Shown one piece after another: positions 1-8,871 of a stretch of 26,973 bases of DNA. Under the pieces are notes generated by a model. That model saw only the letters and a list, made by a program, of their open reading frames with translations. It had not been told where the DNA came from and searched no databases. How positions within the stretch are numbered: position 1 is the stretch's first letter; each line of letters begins with the position of its first letter. This stretch comes from Acidobacteriota bacterium (lineage in GTDB: Bacteria > Acidobacteriota > Blastocatellia > Pyrinomonadales > Pyrinomonadaceae). A program made the translations under genes and the position numbers. The DNA is taken from positions 1 to 26,973 of the forward strand of contig JADKBM010000005.1 of assembly GCA_016715115.1 (NCBI GenBank). The letters are read 5' to 3'.

Positions 1-1278
1 GTCAAGGTAGAGGCCGCACATTGTCCGGTGGTCGGTCCGTAGGTTCCGTTCAGGTCAGAGCGATGTGATACCATCGCCCCCGTCCCGACCAAACCCGGTA
101 CGGTGGTCCAGTTATCGGCGGGATACGAGCCGTAAAGCGCCACGTTAACCGCGCCGTCGGGGTTGATCTGCGGATCGGGACGCAATCGATGCGCTGCCGT
201 TGTAGTCTGCTTTTGAGAACAGGGTCGCGGATCCACCGGCGCGGCGGAAGAACCAGCTTTCAAGTGTTAGACCGTTTTATGAGGTTCAAATCGGGATTCG
301 AGGAGACTTCGAAGTAATCATCGATGCCGTCAAAACTGAACGCCCGATCCACCTTGCCCGGCACGAACGTCGCCCCGTTTCGCAGCGCGCCGTGATAGCC
401 GTTGGCGATATCGAAGACATTTCCGTCCATGACCACCAACTGACCATTCCGTTCGGTGCCGCGAGTGCAGCTAATCCCGCACATTCCAGCGCTGCCGGCG
501 TCATAGATTGAGCGTTATCTCCAGCGGGGTCGAGCGTACGGTTGAAAATGGCGACTTCATCTATCAGGCCCGGGAAGAGATTCGCGGGGTCACCCAGAAA
601 CCGTGACCGATACGGGCGGCGCCCGGCACATAATTGAAATTCCGCGGTCGGCTTTCGCTGAAGCTGCCGTCCTTGCAGATTCGCTCGGTCGTGCTGTCCC
701 AAGTGCGAGAATGTCCACATGTTGCGCTGACCGGCGTATTCGACTGCCAATCCGTATGCCGGTGTGATGAATAAATCCGGACAGTCGTCAAACGCCGATC
801 GATTCCTTGCCCGTCGGCCCCGCTCCCAGCGGCCACGATATCGTATCGCCGACAGCCGTCAGGTAGACCCACGCCGCGATCGTGCCGGACGAATCGTTCA
901 AAGAGTTGAAGTCAGGTGGGCAGACTAACGTAACTGCCACTACCCAGACCGTCCCTGCCCGACCTTCCCCGCCGTGAATGTCGCGCCGTTTTCCAAGTAC
1001 CGTTGTTGCCACCTACGACGTCGGTCGTGTTGCGTCACCCGGCCACCAGCCGACCATTCCCGGTGGTGCCGGCGCGCACGTCGTTCCGGAACATCGAGGG
1101 CGGATCGCCCGGTCGCGGGCAACGGATTCGAGGCTCAGCCCGCTTCCCGGCTCCGCCGAACGAAAAAACCGCGGCATTCAGACCCGCGGCGTAGATAAAG
1201 CAAGATTGTGGTGGCGATCGTTGTCAGGATCGCAGGCCCGACCAGTCTGGATCGGGACCAGATTGTGTGATTCAACAT
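1..1278 (-). CDS. Secreted LamG-repeat protein (5' part, frameshifted, runs off the left edge)
   Basis: Two tandem LamG (concanavalin A-like jelly-roll) modules can be pieced together across frames on the minus strand. The upstream one (about 1060-540) contains LENGATFTAGKVGQG, IAAWVYL and GLIDEVAIFNRTLDPA. The second (about 480-1) opens with GMVSWW, then FVPGKVDRAFSFDGIDDYFEV and a TVPGLVGTG segment. These are standard LamG landmarks. Such domains usually act as carbohydrate- or protein-binding modules on exported proteins. The N-terminus MLNHTIWSRSRLVGPAIL followed by TTIATTILLY is signal-peptide-like. The ATG at 1278 is preceded by GGAGGT about 10 bases upstream. At least six frame switches interrupt the reading. 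They look like indel errors, but decay cannot be excluded here because no intact domain remains. The catalytic or anchoring part, if any, lies beyond the window. Confidence 0.7.
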
Positions 1279-1332
1279 AGCGATGTACACCTCCGCTACG
1301 AAAGTCCTTTGCAACTGTTGAACCAAAACACC

Positions 1333-1371
1333 GATCACCTGGCATTGCGGTTCGGGATCGGAAAGGTGATC
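1333..1371. promoter_or_regulatory. Stem-loop upstream of the LamG gene
   Basis: GATCACCT at 1333-1340 is an exact inverted match to AGGTGATC at 1364-1371, giving an 8-bp stem and a 23-base loop. It lies about 55 bases upstream of the LamG start codon. It could be an operator or a leader hairpin; nothing here decides between them. Confidence 0.3.
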
Positions 1372-1378
1372 AACGCTG

Positions 1379-1410
1379 GAACTTTTTCCCAAATCGTTGG
1401 GGAAAAGTTC
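1379..1410. promoter_or_regulatory. Imperfect hairpin upstream of the LamG gene
   Basis: GAACTTTTTCCC at 1379-1390 pairs with GGGGAAAAGTTC at 1399-1410 apart from a slipped T/C, leaving an 8-base loop. It is the second hairpin in the LamG leader and precedes the repeat units. It may be regulatory or a weak terminator for the gene on the right. No clean U-tract follows. Confidence 0.25.
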
Positions 1411-1424
1411 CCATCGTTCGGTCG

Positions 1425-1502
1425 CCTGAAGGCGGAACTCAAACGAAAAAGGGACGAAGCCGAAGCCCCGTCCCAATCCCAAATCCCAAATCACAATTCC
1501 CC
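1425..1502. repeat. Intergenic repeat unit, copy 1 (palindrome plus heptanucleotide run)
   Basis: The unit begins CCTGAAGGCGGAACTC, passes through ACGAAGCCGAAGCCCCGTCC, and ends in AATCCCA-type heptamers and AATCACAATTCCC. The same order recurs at 1553-1632, 128 bp further on, with only a few base changes or indels. A further run of AATCCCA heptamers (about 1503-1532) sits between the copies. Confidence 0.8.
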
Positions 1503-1552
1503 AAATCCCAAATCCCAAATCCCAAATCCGAAATCTCACTGTCCTCAGGCCA

Positions 1553-1632
1553 CCTGAAGGCGGAACTCCAAACGAAAAAAAGGACGAAGCCGAAGCCCCG
1601 TCCCAATCCCAAATCCCAAATCACAATTCCCA
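1553..1632. repeat. Intergenic repeat unit, copy 2
   Basis: This near-identical second copy of the unit at 1425-1502 has an extra C after GGAACTC and two extra As in the A-run. Its end lies five bases from the icd stop codon, so it forms the immediate 3' flank of icd. A shortened relative (GAAATCACAATTCCCAAATCC) occurs at about 5469-5489, upstream of the nfu-like gene. Confidence 0.8.
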
Positions 1633-1636
1633 AATT

Positions 1637-3106
1637 CTACTGTCCTTGTCCAAGACTGTATCCCGGCTTGCCGTCGAAGTTGTAGAGATGTTCGGTCTTG
1701 ATAAAATCGAGTCCGGCGGCATTGAAGCAGCCGAGGAGATCGATCACCTGCCGGTGCGTGATGACCACATTTTCGTTGTCGCTCACAAAGCGGCAGCGCC
1801 AATGATCGACGCAGAACGTGTCGGACATTCCTTTGGATGAACTTTGGTTCCGCGGTTTGAAACCATTTGAAGCTTCAGGCCGCCGCCGTTGACTTTTTCG
1901 ATCTCGGCGCCGATCGCATCACCCGCTCCGTAAAACTGCCCGTTCCACCAATTGACGAAAACGTCGACGCCAACGAGTTCTTTCTTTTGCGGCTCGCGGA
2001 TCAAATAGATCGGTTTGCGGTCAGCTTCGGCGATCTCTTCGACCTTCTTGTATTCAACGGCCTTGAGCGTTTCCGGTTTTTGACCGAGACGGTCGACAAC
2101 TGCCTGCGCGAATTCCTTCGTGCCGACCTTTTCTTTCGAGACGCCGTCCTTGAAGATGTCGTACGTGTGAACGCCGTCTTCGATCGTTCGCGACCAGGCA
2201 TTGTGTACAAGTTCAGCGATGTCCGGCTGATTTAGGTGAACCATCATCATCATCGCGCCGAGGAAGAGTCCTGACGGATTTGCGAGATTCTGGCCGGCGC
2301 GGCGCGGCGCTGCCGTGGATCGCTTCGAACATCGAGATGTGCTCGCCGATGTTCGCCGAACCGGCGAGTCCGACGGAACCCGCGATCTGCGCCGCGACGT
2401 CGGAAAGGATATCGCCGTAGAGATTCGGCATCACGATGACATCGAAGACTTCCGGCGTATCGGCCATCTTGGCGGCGCCGATATCGACGATCCAGTGATC
2501 GGCTTCGATCGACGGATACTCGGCGGCGATCTCGTCAAAGACACGATGGAACAAACCGTCGGTCTGCTTCATAATGTTGTCCTTCATAAACGCCGTGATT
2601 TTTTTGCGGTTGTTGAGGACCGCGTATTCGAAGGCGTAACGGACGATCTTCTCGCAGCCCGGGCGGGAGATCAGCTTCAGACACTGCTCGACCATATCCG
2701 ACTGGCGATATTCGATACCGGCGTAAGTGTCTTCTTCGTTCTCACGAACGATGACGATATCCATCACCGGATGCTTCGTCTTGATGAACAGGTGGTACGA
2801 AACGCACGGGCGGATGTTGGCGTAGAGGCCGAGCGTCTTGCGGACGGTGACGTTGAGCGATTTGAAACCGCCGCCCTGCAGAGATAAGCGATCGGCGCCT
2901 TCAGAAAAACCTTCGTTCGGCGCAGGCTCTCCACGATTCGGGCGCGATGCCCGCTGAGTTTCCGCTTAAATAGACCTTTTCACCGATCTCGATCTCTTCA
3001 ATATCGATCCGCGCGCCAGCTTCTTTCCAAAATGTGCAGGGTCGCGTCCATGATCTCCGGGGCCGATGCCGTCCCCTTTCGCTACTGTAATAGCTGCGTT
3101 TGACAT
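1637..3106 (-). CDS. icd: NADP-dependent isocitrate dehydrogenase, Rickettsia/Thermus-type (frameshifted)
   Basis: The enzyme carries out oxidative decarboxylation of isocitrate to 2-oxoglutarate in the TCA cycle. Reassembled across frames, the protein begins MSNAAITVAKGDGIGP and contains the substrate-site segment DIVIVRENEEDTYAGIEYRQ. The family signature NLYGDILSDVAAQIAGSVGL follows, then FEAIHGSAA. A C-terminal extension (FVNWWNGQFYGAGD, then ENVVITHRQVIDLLGCFNA) is characteristic of the long ~480-residue bacterial class. The span gives about 489 codons, the right length. The ATG at 3106 is the only start compatible with the N-terminus; AGAGGGAA lies about 14 bases upstream, a rather distant ribosome site. 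At least four frame switches occur, near 3050, 2900, 2300 and 1825. They hit a core metabolic gene with no lost segments, so sequence error is likely. NADP preference is inferred from the family. Confidence 0.88.
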
Positions 3107-3224
3107 AATTTCTATTGGTTCCCTCTGTTATGAATTTGTAATGACGACTAAACGGAAGATTTTAGCGGAAATGGACGCAAGTCGCAAAAGCAGCCCGTTC
3201 GGGTCCCGTTCGGAAGTCCCGTTT

Positions 3225-3302
3225 GGAGTTCCGCCTTCAGGCGGCCTTAACCGGAATTACGAAGACTGAGATCAGCGAACGGCCGCCTGAAGGCGGTACT
3301 CC
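3225..3302. repeat. Paired REP-like palindromes in inverted orientation
   Basis: GGAGTTCCGCCTTCAGGCGG starts at 3225 and the arm continues to 3246. It is matched in reverse complement by 3281-3302 with one mismatch over 22 bases, with 34 bases between the arms. Each arm contains its own hairpin (CCGCCT-GA-AGGCGG type). Related half-elements occur at 1425 and 1553. The pair lies between the S9 peptidase stop (3318) and the icd start (3106), so it may terminate or stabilise the peptidase transcript. Confidence 0.75.
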
Positions 3303-3317
3303 GGAACGCGTAACGAA

Positions 3318-5316
3318 TCACTTCATATTCTTATCCAAAAAGTCCGCTACTAAAGGATAGAGTTCCAGCCGGTTTTGAGTTTCGAGATTCCGTGACCCTC
3401 GTCGTCGAAGAGTTTGTATTCGACGTTCGCGTTCCGGTCGCGCAGCTCTCGACGATCTGTTCGGCTTCCGTGTACGGGACGCGCGGGTCGTTCTTGCCGT
3501 GAATCACGAACAGCGGAGCTTTATTTTATCAACCTTTGCGATCGGCGAAATCGCGCGGAGAAATTCGATGTCGCGGTCAAGCATCCCATATTCGACCTCG
3601 CGCTGCCGCCGGCGTAGCCCAAGTGTTCTTCAGAAAAGTCTCCCAGTTGACGATGCCGACGGTGTTCACGGCGGCGGCCCAAGTCGGGATAGAGCGTGAC
3701 CGCGGCCATCGTCATATAGCCGCCGTAGCTGCCGCCCATTACCGCGATGCGCTTCGGGTCTGCGCCGCCCGATTTCTTGAGCCATTCGACCGAATATGCA
3801 AGGTCCTTGACGGAATCTTCGCGTTTGCGGACGTCGTCAAGATGGGTGAACGTCTTCCCGTAGCCGGTCGATCCGCGGACGTTGGTCGCAAGGATCGCAT
3901 AACCGCGCGAAAGATAATACTGATAGAGCGGATTGGATCCCGGACGTTCCTGGCCTTCTGGCCCGCCGTGAACGCTGACGATGACCGGGAGACCCCGACC
4001 TGCCAACACGGCGCCGACATCGCCGACCTTGCCGACCTTTTCCTTGACCGTGCGAACTGCCTCGCCGACCACTTTTTCAACCGTCGAAATGATCTTGTTG
4101 TCGGTCTTTATCAGTTGGTTCGCGGTTTGTAATACCAAGCCGGAATCTCGCGGCCGTCGAAAGTCTTGAACCCGATCAGTTCCGGCGTTGCGAACGAATC
4201 GGCGTCGATGCCCGCGCGGTCGCTCTTCGTGATCTGGGTCAGGGACTTCGACTCAAGATCGTGTGCCAGACGTCCGAATTGTGCTTCGAAGAATTGAACG
4301 TAAAACAGGCTTGAACCGTCCCCGGAAAACTCAGACCGCCGACGATGCCTTGCGCCGGAAGCTTGACCGTGGTCTCTTCGGGCCAGAATCCGTGTGATCA
4401 GCGGCTTGCCGTCGACTTCGTACTTGCGCAGACGCAGTTCCGAAAAACCTTCGCGGTTGAGCGTGTAGGCGAAATGGGAACCGTTTTCCGGGAATGTGAC
4501 CCCTTCGACGTCCCAGTTTTCTTCGGGCCGGATCAGAAACGGCATCGGGTTTCCTTTCAGCCAGACGTTGTCCATCTGCACCATCGCCGCGAACTCGCGA
4601 TCTTTGTTCGAGGTGAAAAGCGGCGAATCACCGTCCGGAAGTATCTCGACATCGCCGAACTGGCTCGCGTCCGTGTGCGGCGTCAGAAGCGTTTCGGTCT
4701 TCAACTGCGTGTCATAGAGATAGAGATTGTTGTCGAGGCTGAGTTCCGTGCCGGAGCGCGAAACAATCACACGGCGACCGTCCGAAGACGCTCCGGCGAA
4801 CGAGTTGGATCCGTCGAACTGATAAACGATTTCTTCCTTGCCGTCCGCGACGGTCATCGCGTAGATGTCGAAATACTGCGGATTGCGTTTGTTCGACGCA
4901 TAATAGATCTTCGAACCGTCGTCCGACCAACCGCCGAAATTGTGCCTGATCTTCGGCGAGGCCGTCAGTTCGCGAATGTTCGCGCCGTTCGCGTCCATCA
5001 AGAAAAACTGCGTGTTCTCGTCGCCGCCGCGCTCTTGCCGAAAACAAGCGCGCCGCCTTTCGGCGAGTAGCGCACGAACCCAACGTTGTCGTCGTAATTC
5101 GTAACCTGTTTCGGCGTTCCATTCGGCAGATCGATCATCCAGACCTGCGATGTTTCCCGATACGTTAGTCAGATAGAACAAGCGTTTGCCGTCGGTGCGA
5201 TCGTCGGCGACGATGCCGACCGGATGTTCAAATACTGCTGGATCGTGTAGTTTTGCGCGCCGGCAACCACCGTCCAGCAAAAACGAAATGACGAAAACCC
5301 CAAAAAGTCGCTTCAT
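3318..5316 (-). CDS. S9 family prolyl oligopeptidase-like peptidase (frameshifted)
   Basis: This is an exported serine peptidase with a beta-propeller followed by an alpha/beta-hydrolase domain. The start ATG at 5316 has AGGAG eight bases upstream. It gives an N-terminus MKRLFGVFVISFLLDGGC that looks like a signal peptide, possibly of lipoprotein type. The propeller (about residues 40-390) shows WSDDGSKIYYASNKRNPQYF and a TELSLDNNLYLYD segment. The hydrolase domain carries VIVSVHGGPEGQERP and the nucleophile motif GGSYGGYM. The acid residue lies in GKNDPRVPY and the histidine in DEGHGI, so the triad is complete. Length is about 666 codons, normal for the family. A Lys/Val-rich segment, STVEKVVGEAVRTVKEKVGK, sits at the propeller-hydrolase junction. 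Frame switches near 5085, 4340, 4130, 3660 and 3450 look like indel errors. The gene is divergent from the nfu-like gene. Confidence 0.85.
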
Positions 5317-5347
5317 ACGAATACTCCTGAACTGATCTGTTTCGGCG

Positions 5348-5353
5348 ATTATA
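5348..5353 (-). promoter_or_regulatory. Candidate -10 box of the S9 peptidase gene
   Basis: A perfect TATAAT lies on the minus strand, 31 bases upstream of the ATG at 5316. Transcription would start near 5341 and leave a short leader holding the AGGAG site. No convincing -35 box is present at 16-18 bases spacing. Confidence 0.45.
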
Positions 5354-5495
5354 AGCCAAAACGCGAGGAATTCGGATTCCTGATTTGGGAATTCAGTTTT
5401 TGGTTTCTTCATTCAGCCGAGTCGAAAAACAAATTCAATCAAAGCTCTTTCGACCAATCCGAAATCAGAAATCACAATTCCCAAATCCTTTAATG

Positions 5496-5523
5496 TTGAC
5501 AAAAATGTAAAGATTACTAAACT
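5496..5523 (+). promoter_or_regulatory. Candidate sigma-70-type promoter of the nfu-like gene
   Basis: TTGACA at 5496-5501 is followed after 16 bases by TAAACT at 5518-5523, a 4/6 match to the -10 consensus. The start codon is 25 bases further on. The AT-rich stretch contrasts with its surroundings and directly follows a heptanucleotide-repeat remnant. Confidence 0.5.
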
Positions 5524-5548
5524 TAAGTATTCGATAGGATTTACAGAG

Positions 5549-6112
5549 ATGCCGAAAATTGCAGATATACAGGAAACACCGAACCCGAACGCCGTGAAGT
5601 TCATCTTGAAAGAGCCGGTCTCATGCGGGACCTCGCATTCGTTCAAAACGCCCGGAGACGCGGAAAACGACAAGCTCGCGGAGTCGATCTTTGACCTCGG
5701 CGACGTCGTCTCGGTGTTTTTATATGGACAAGATGATCACCGTCGAAAAGACGGACGATGTCGATTGGGACGATATTCTGCCGGTGCTCGCTGTTTCCGA
5801 TCCGCGCGGCGGACGCGGTTTCGAAGAGCAACGAGGAAGCGGCGAAGGAGATCAGCGGCGCGATCAGCGCCGCGCTCGGCTTGATGATCCGATGGTTCGC
5901 GAGATCGGGCCATTCTCGACGAGCGCATCCGAACCATGCCTCGCGAGCGACGGCGGCTGGCTTGAGATCGTCGGATTCGAAAGCAAAACTCTCAAGATCC
6001 GCTACGAAGGCGCTTGCGCAAGCTGCCGAGTTCGTTGACGGGAACGCTGATGGCGATCAGGAATATGATCAAGGACGAGATCGATCCCGAAATCGAGGTC
6101 ATCGCGGTTTAG
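5549..6112 (+). CDS. Nfu-type iron-sulfur cluster carrier (frameshifted)
   Basis: The protein delivers iron-sulfur clusters to target apoproteins. The N-terminal Nfu domain (about residues 1-85) reads MPKIADIQETPNPNAVKFIL, followed by FDLGDVVSVF and DDVDWDDILPVL. The C-terminal NifU-like domain has LASDGGWLEIVGFESKTLKI followed by the cluster-binding motif CASC, and ends IKDEIDPEIEVIAV before the TAG at 6110-6112. The ~187-codon span fits two-domain Nfu proteins. At least four frame switches are needed. The first falls at the T-run near 5716-5720 (VVSVF to YMDKMITVEK), and another directly follows CASC. Homopolymer error is the simplest cause in an essential-type gene. The first ATG is used; no strong Shine-Dalgarno is seen. 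Confidence 0.85.
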
Positions 6113-6507
6113 GAACCGGAACTTAACTCTCATTCCGTCCGCCAAACAGGTTGTGCCGGAAGTCGATGAGTTCGACGGAGACGCTACCCGAAAATAGTCA
6201 TCGTTAAACGTCACGACCGGAAGTGATAAACACCCGGCAACAAGGTTTCCGAGTCTAAAGTCTGGAAGGGTTTCCCAAGACCAAGATAAAAGCCCAAAGA
6301 TCGGCACCCCAAGATCGATCCTCGAATCAGTCACCCGAAACATTTTCTTGACATCGTTTAACTCGAAATTGGTTTCACAAAATTTAAGGGCGGCTTACGC
6401 TGAAGTCGGCCGCCGTGTCGTCTCCAAAAAAGTTCAGAATCTGCATCAAACCGTCAGTCTTTTGCCCCCGTCTCATAAAGTACGTGTTTTCAATTGCAGG
6501 AGAAAAA
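6113..6507. other. Intergenic region without a recognisable gene
   Basis: About 395 bases separate the nfu-like gene from the next gene on the same strand. A minus-strand frame (6343-6113) is open, but its product has no motif I recognise and no ribosome site was evident. TTGACA occurs at 6348-6353 without a good -10 partner. GGCGGC/GCCGCC flank a short loop around 6388-6413. The best assignment is leader and promoter for the gene starting at 6508. Confidence 0.5.
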
Positions 6508-8482
6508 TTGCTGAATAGTGAAGAACTCGAACGAAGTCCGAGAACCAAATTCGAGAGTTATCTCAAGGATATCGTTGCCGGTATGCGGCAGGATGTATCC
6601 GAGTTCAGAAGATGGTCGAAACGGAATTCGAAAGCATAAGTCCCAAATGGATGACGCGCTGAAAGTTTTCAGAACGTTTCGCGACCGAAAAGGAACTTGA
6701 CGCGGCATTCACGGAGACCGTTGTCAAGCATCTTCGCCTTGCCCGCGACGAGGGCGCGCGCATCACCGCGACCGCCTTTGCCGAAGCTGAGGAATTGCAG
6801 AAGGAAGAAGCCGCCGCGACCGACTCGTCACACGTTGGGAGCGAGATTCGCGATGCAATTCGCGACATCAGCAACAAGTCCTCAATCGGCGATGCGGAAA
6901 TCGCTCTCGTCGCACACGCCTCGAACTTCACGCCGCGCGGTGCGATTTTCATCATCAAGAACGAACATCTTGTCGGTTGGCGCGTCTTCAGAACCGAGGC
7001 CAACTCAGACGACAGAACAGTTCGCGAAGTGTTTTTCCGGTCGGCAGTGATACTTTGCCCCGGCGAATCTGGCCGCGTGAACTGAAAGCCGTTGAGGCCG
7101 CATTCGGCACCTACGCCGACGATTCAGTGTTCCTTAACCGGCTCGAGTTTGGAAAACCTGACCGGATGTATGCGATCCGTTGATCGTCCGTGAACGCACG
7201 GTCGCCGCGTGCTTTACGCCGGACTATGGAAACGAAGGTTCGAACGTCAACATCGAAGCCCTTGAAGCCCTCGTTCAGGTTGCGGGACTGACGGTCGAGA
7301 TCTCCGCGTCCGCCCGTTCAGCAAAAGCCCATCACGAATCGGAACTGCATGATGAATCCGAGTATTCGAGGTCGATCGGAGATGTTGCGCCCGCCGCATC
7401 GATCAATGGTTTCGAAAGTACGGATACAAATTTGGGATCCTCATATTCTTTCACCGAGCCGGTAATCTCCGGAGCACGGGAAAACGCCCGCGACGAGAGC
7501 TTTCCGACGACGGAGACGTTCGACGAAGATCGCTATTTGATGCGCAAAGCTGGTTGACGAAGGGGTCACTTCCGAGCCTGAAACGGTCGAGGAAGACACT
7601 TATTCAATGCGCGAAACCGTCGAAGAAGAGAGCTCTTCCGCACCTGAAACAGTTGAGGAAGAGAGCTACTCGATGCGCGAAACCTCCGGATCATATGAGT
7701 TCGCGACCGCACCCGGAGGAAGTGGCTTCCGCCGAGTTCGATCAGGCTGAGCCGATGTCTTCATTTGACTTCGTGCCGACCGAGGATTTTCCGGCAGCCA
7801 GCGAGTTTGAGCAAGCTTCTGAATGGAGTGAGACCGTTTCTGTCCCGGACGATTACGCCGCCGAAGTTCGAGTCTGCGGAGTTCGAATCGTTCCAACCTC
7901 AAGTTTGAATCCGAACCCGAGCCCGCCGAGTTTTCGGCGCCCGCCGTCGGCGAGTATGAGTTTGAAAGCGTTCCGTCGGCATCCAACGTTGAATTCGAGT
8001 CGACCGCGCCGGTCTTCGAGCCCGCGACTTTTGAAACGGCTCAGTCGTTCGATGTCGAGAATTTCAATGCCGGCACTACGCCGGTCGCTGAAGTGGTTCC
8101 TGAGCCAATCGTTGAGGTGGTTCCGGAGCCCGTCGTTGCTGCGCCGGCGAATGTTCGGACTCGCTTGAGCGAACGCAACGTCGATCTTCCGATCGAGGTT
8201 TCGGAAGACGAACGCCGTCTGCATAACGATGCCCGCCGGTTTGCGCGACTGCTGGTCTCCGAGATCAAGCTTTTACAACGAGCAAAAAGGTCAAGGAAGG
8301 CCGCGAGGCGAACGACCTCTACGAAAAACGCCAAAGCGATCGATCGATCGCGGAGATGTACGACAAGCGCGTTCAGCCGCCGGTCGCCGAAGTTTGATTA
8401 TTTCCATTACGAACTGGTCAGCAATCTGGCGGAAGGCGACGAGGGCAAGCTCGGATCGTCATACGTCGGTACAACTATCTAG
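6508..8482 (+). CDS. Unrecognised cytoplasmic protein: N-terminal regulatory-like part, acidic linker, conserved helical C-terminus (frameshifted)
   Basis: I do not recognise a named family. Pieced together, the N-terminus is a charged helical segment (LNSEELERSPRTKFESYLKD, then FATEKELDAAF). A globular part of about 200 residues follows (GDAEIALVAHASNFTPRGAI, then FIIKNEHLVGWRVF, then FLNRLEFGKPDRMYAIPLIV and RTVAACFTPDYG); its strand pattern suggests a GAF/PAS-like sensor fold. A Glu/Ser/Pro-rich linker with repeats of ETVEEE(S/D)xYSMRET type spans about 7570-8150. A basic helical C-terminus has HNDARRFARLLVSEIKLYNEQ and KFDYFHYELVSNLAEGD. No signal peptide or membrane span is seen. The TTG start at 6508 is chosen because AGGAG lies five bases upstream; an in-frame ATG at 6415 lacks such a site. 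Eight or more frame switches occur. Function is unknown. Confidence 0.6.
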
Positions 8483-8510
8483 TTCCGGAAAACCAGAGCA
8501 AAGCAAAAAA

Positions 8511-8547
8511 GTCCCGTGTCGACGTCGATCGTCGCACGGGACTTTTT
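8511..8547 (+). terminator. Rho-independent terminator
   Basis: GTCCCGTG at 8511-8518 pairs perfectly with CACGGGAC at 8535-8542 and is followed by TTTTT at 8543-8547. Six As precede the left arm, so the hairpin could also work in the opposite direction for the convergent hydrolase gene. It lies 28 bases after the stop codon at 8482. Confidence 0.88.
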
Positions 8548-8649
8548 CTGCCGTTTGGTAAGCGGCGTCGATCAAGGCAGCCGCACGAGAGGTTAACGAA
8601 ACACGCGCGAAATACCCGAAAGACAGGATGGACAATTGACATCTTTCGC

Positions 8650-8730
8650 AAACGCGCAATCTGCGAAAAACGAACCGGTCATCGGCAAAAGAAACTTCGT
8701 GCGATCTTCGTGTCGCTTTGTGGTTGAACA
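8650..8730. repeat. 81-bp direct repeat, copy 1
   Basis: The unit begins AAACGCGCAATCTGCGAAAA and ends TCGCTTTGTGGTTGAACA. It matches 8773-8853 with a single substitution (C at 8702, T at 8825). The copies are 42 bp apart. There are only two copies and no palindromic repeat end, so this is not a CRISPR array. It is probably a dispersed intergenic repeat. Confidence 0.9.
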
Positions 8731-8772
8731 GACAGCACGTTCGCGTGATGTTTCGCGAAAAACAGAATCCCT

Positions 8773-8853
8773 AAACGCGCAATCTGCGAAAAACGAACCG
8801 GTCATCGGCAAAAGAAACTTCGTGTGATCTTCGTGTCGCTTTGTGGTTGAACA
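8773..8853. repeat. 81-bp direct repeat, copy 2
   Basis: This second copy of the unit at 8650-8730 (80 of 81 bases identical) ends 19 bases before the stop codon of the hydrolase gene at 8872. Near-identity implies recent duplication or homogenisation. Confidence 0.9.
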
Positions 8854-8871
8854 AAACGCACGGCCCGAGAA

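Larger units (their letters stand above)
1279..1636. other. Repeat-rich intergenic region, no gene
   Basis: This 358-bp gap separates the LamG gene start from the isocitrate dehydrogenase stop. It holds two stem-loops near the LamG gene (1333-1371 and 1379-1410) and a duplicated repeat unit (1425-1502 and 1553-1632) whose second copy ends next to the icd stop codon. Open frames here translate to monotonous GFGIWDLG-type peptides that only reflect the heptanucleotide repeat. I see no RNA gene. Confidence 0.7.
8483..8871. other. Intergenic region with terminator and direct repeat
   Basis: This 389-bp region lies between two convergent genes. It contains a strong intrinsic terminator (8511-8547) and two copies of an 81-bp repeat. 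No gene is supported; the short frames crossing it are translations of the repeat. Confidence 0.7.

Noticed and set aside
1439..1633. Open frames rich in GFGIWDLG
   Set aside because: They are translations of the AATCCCA heptanucleotide repeat.
4345..5070. 241-residue plus-strand open frame
   Set aside because: It is antisense to the S9 peptidase propeller, with no domain or ribosome site evidence.
6113..6343. Possible minus-strand small gene starting MFRVTDSRIDLG
   Set aside because: No motif, no ribosome site, and the frame runs on into the complement of the nfu-like gene.
8650..8853. CRISPR array
   Set aside because: Only two 81-bp repeats and one 42-bp gap, with no cas genes; it is a plain direct duplication.
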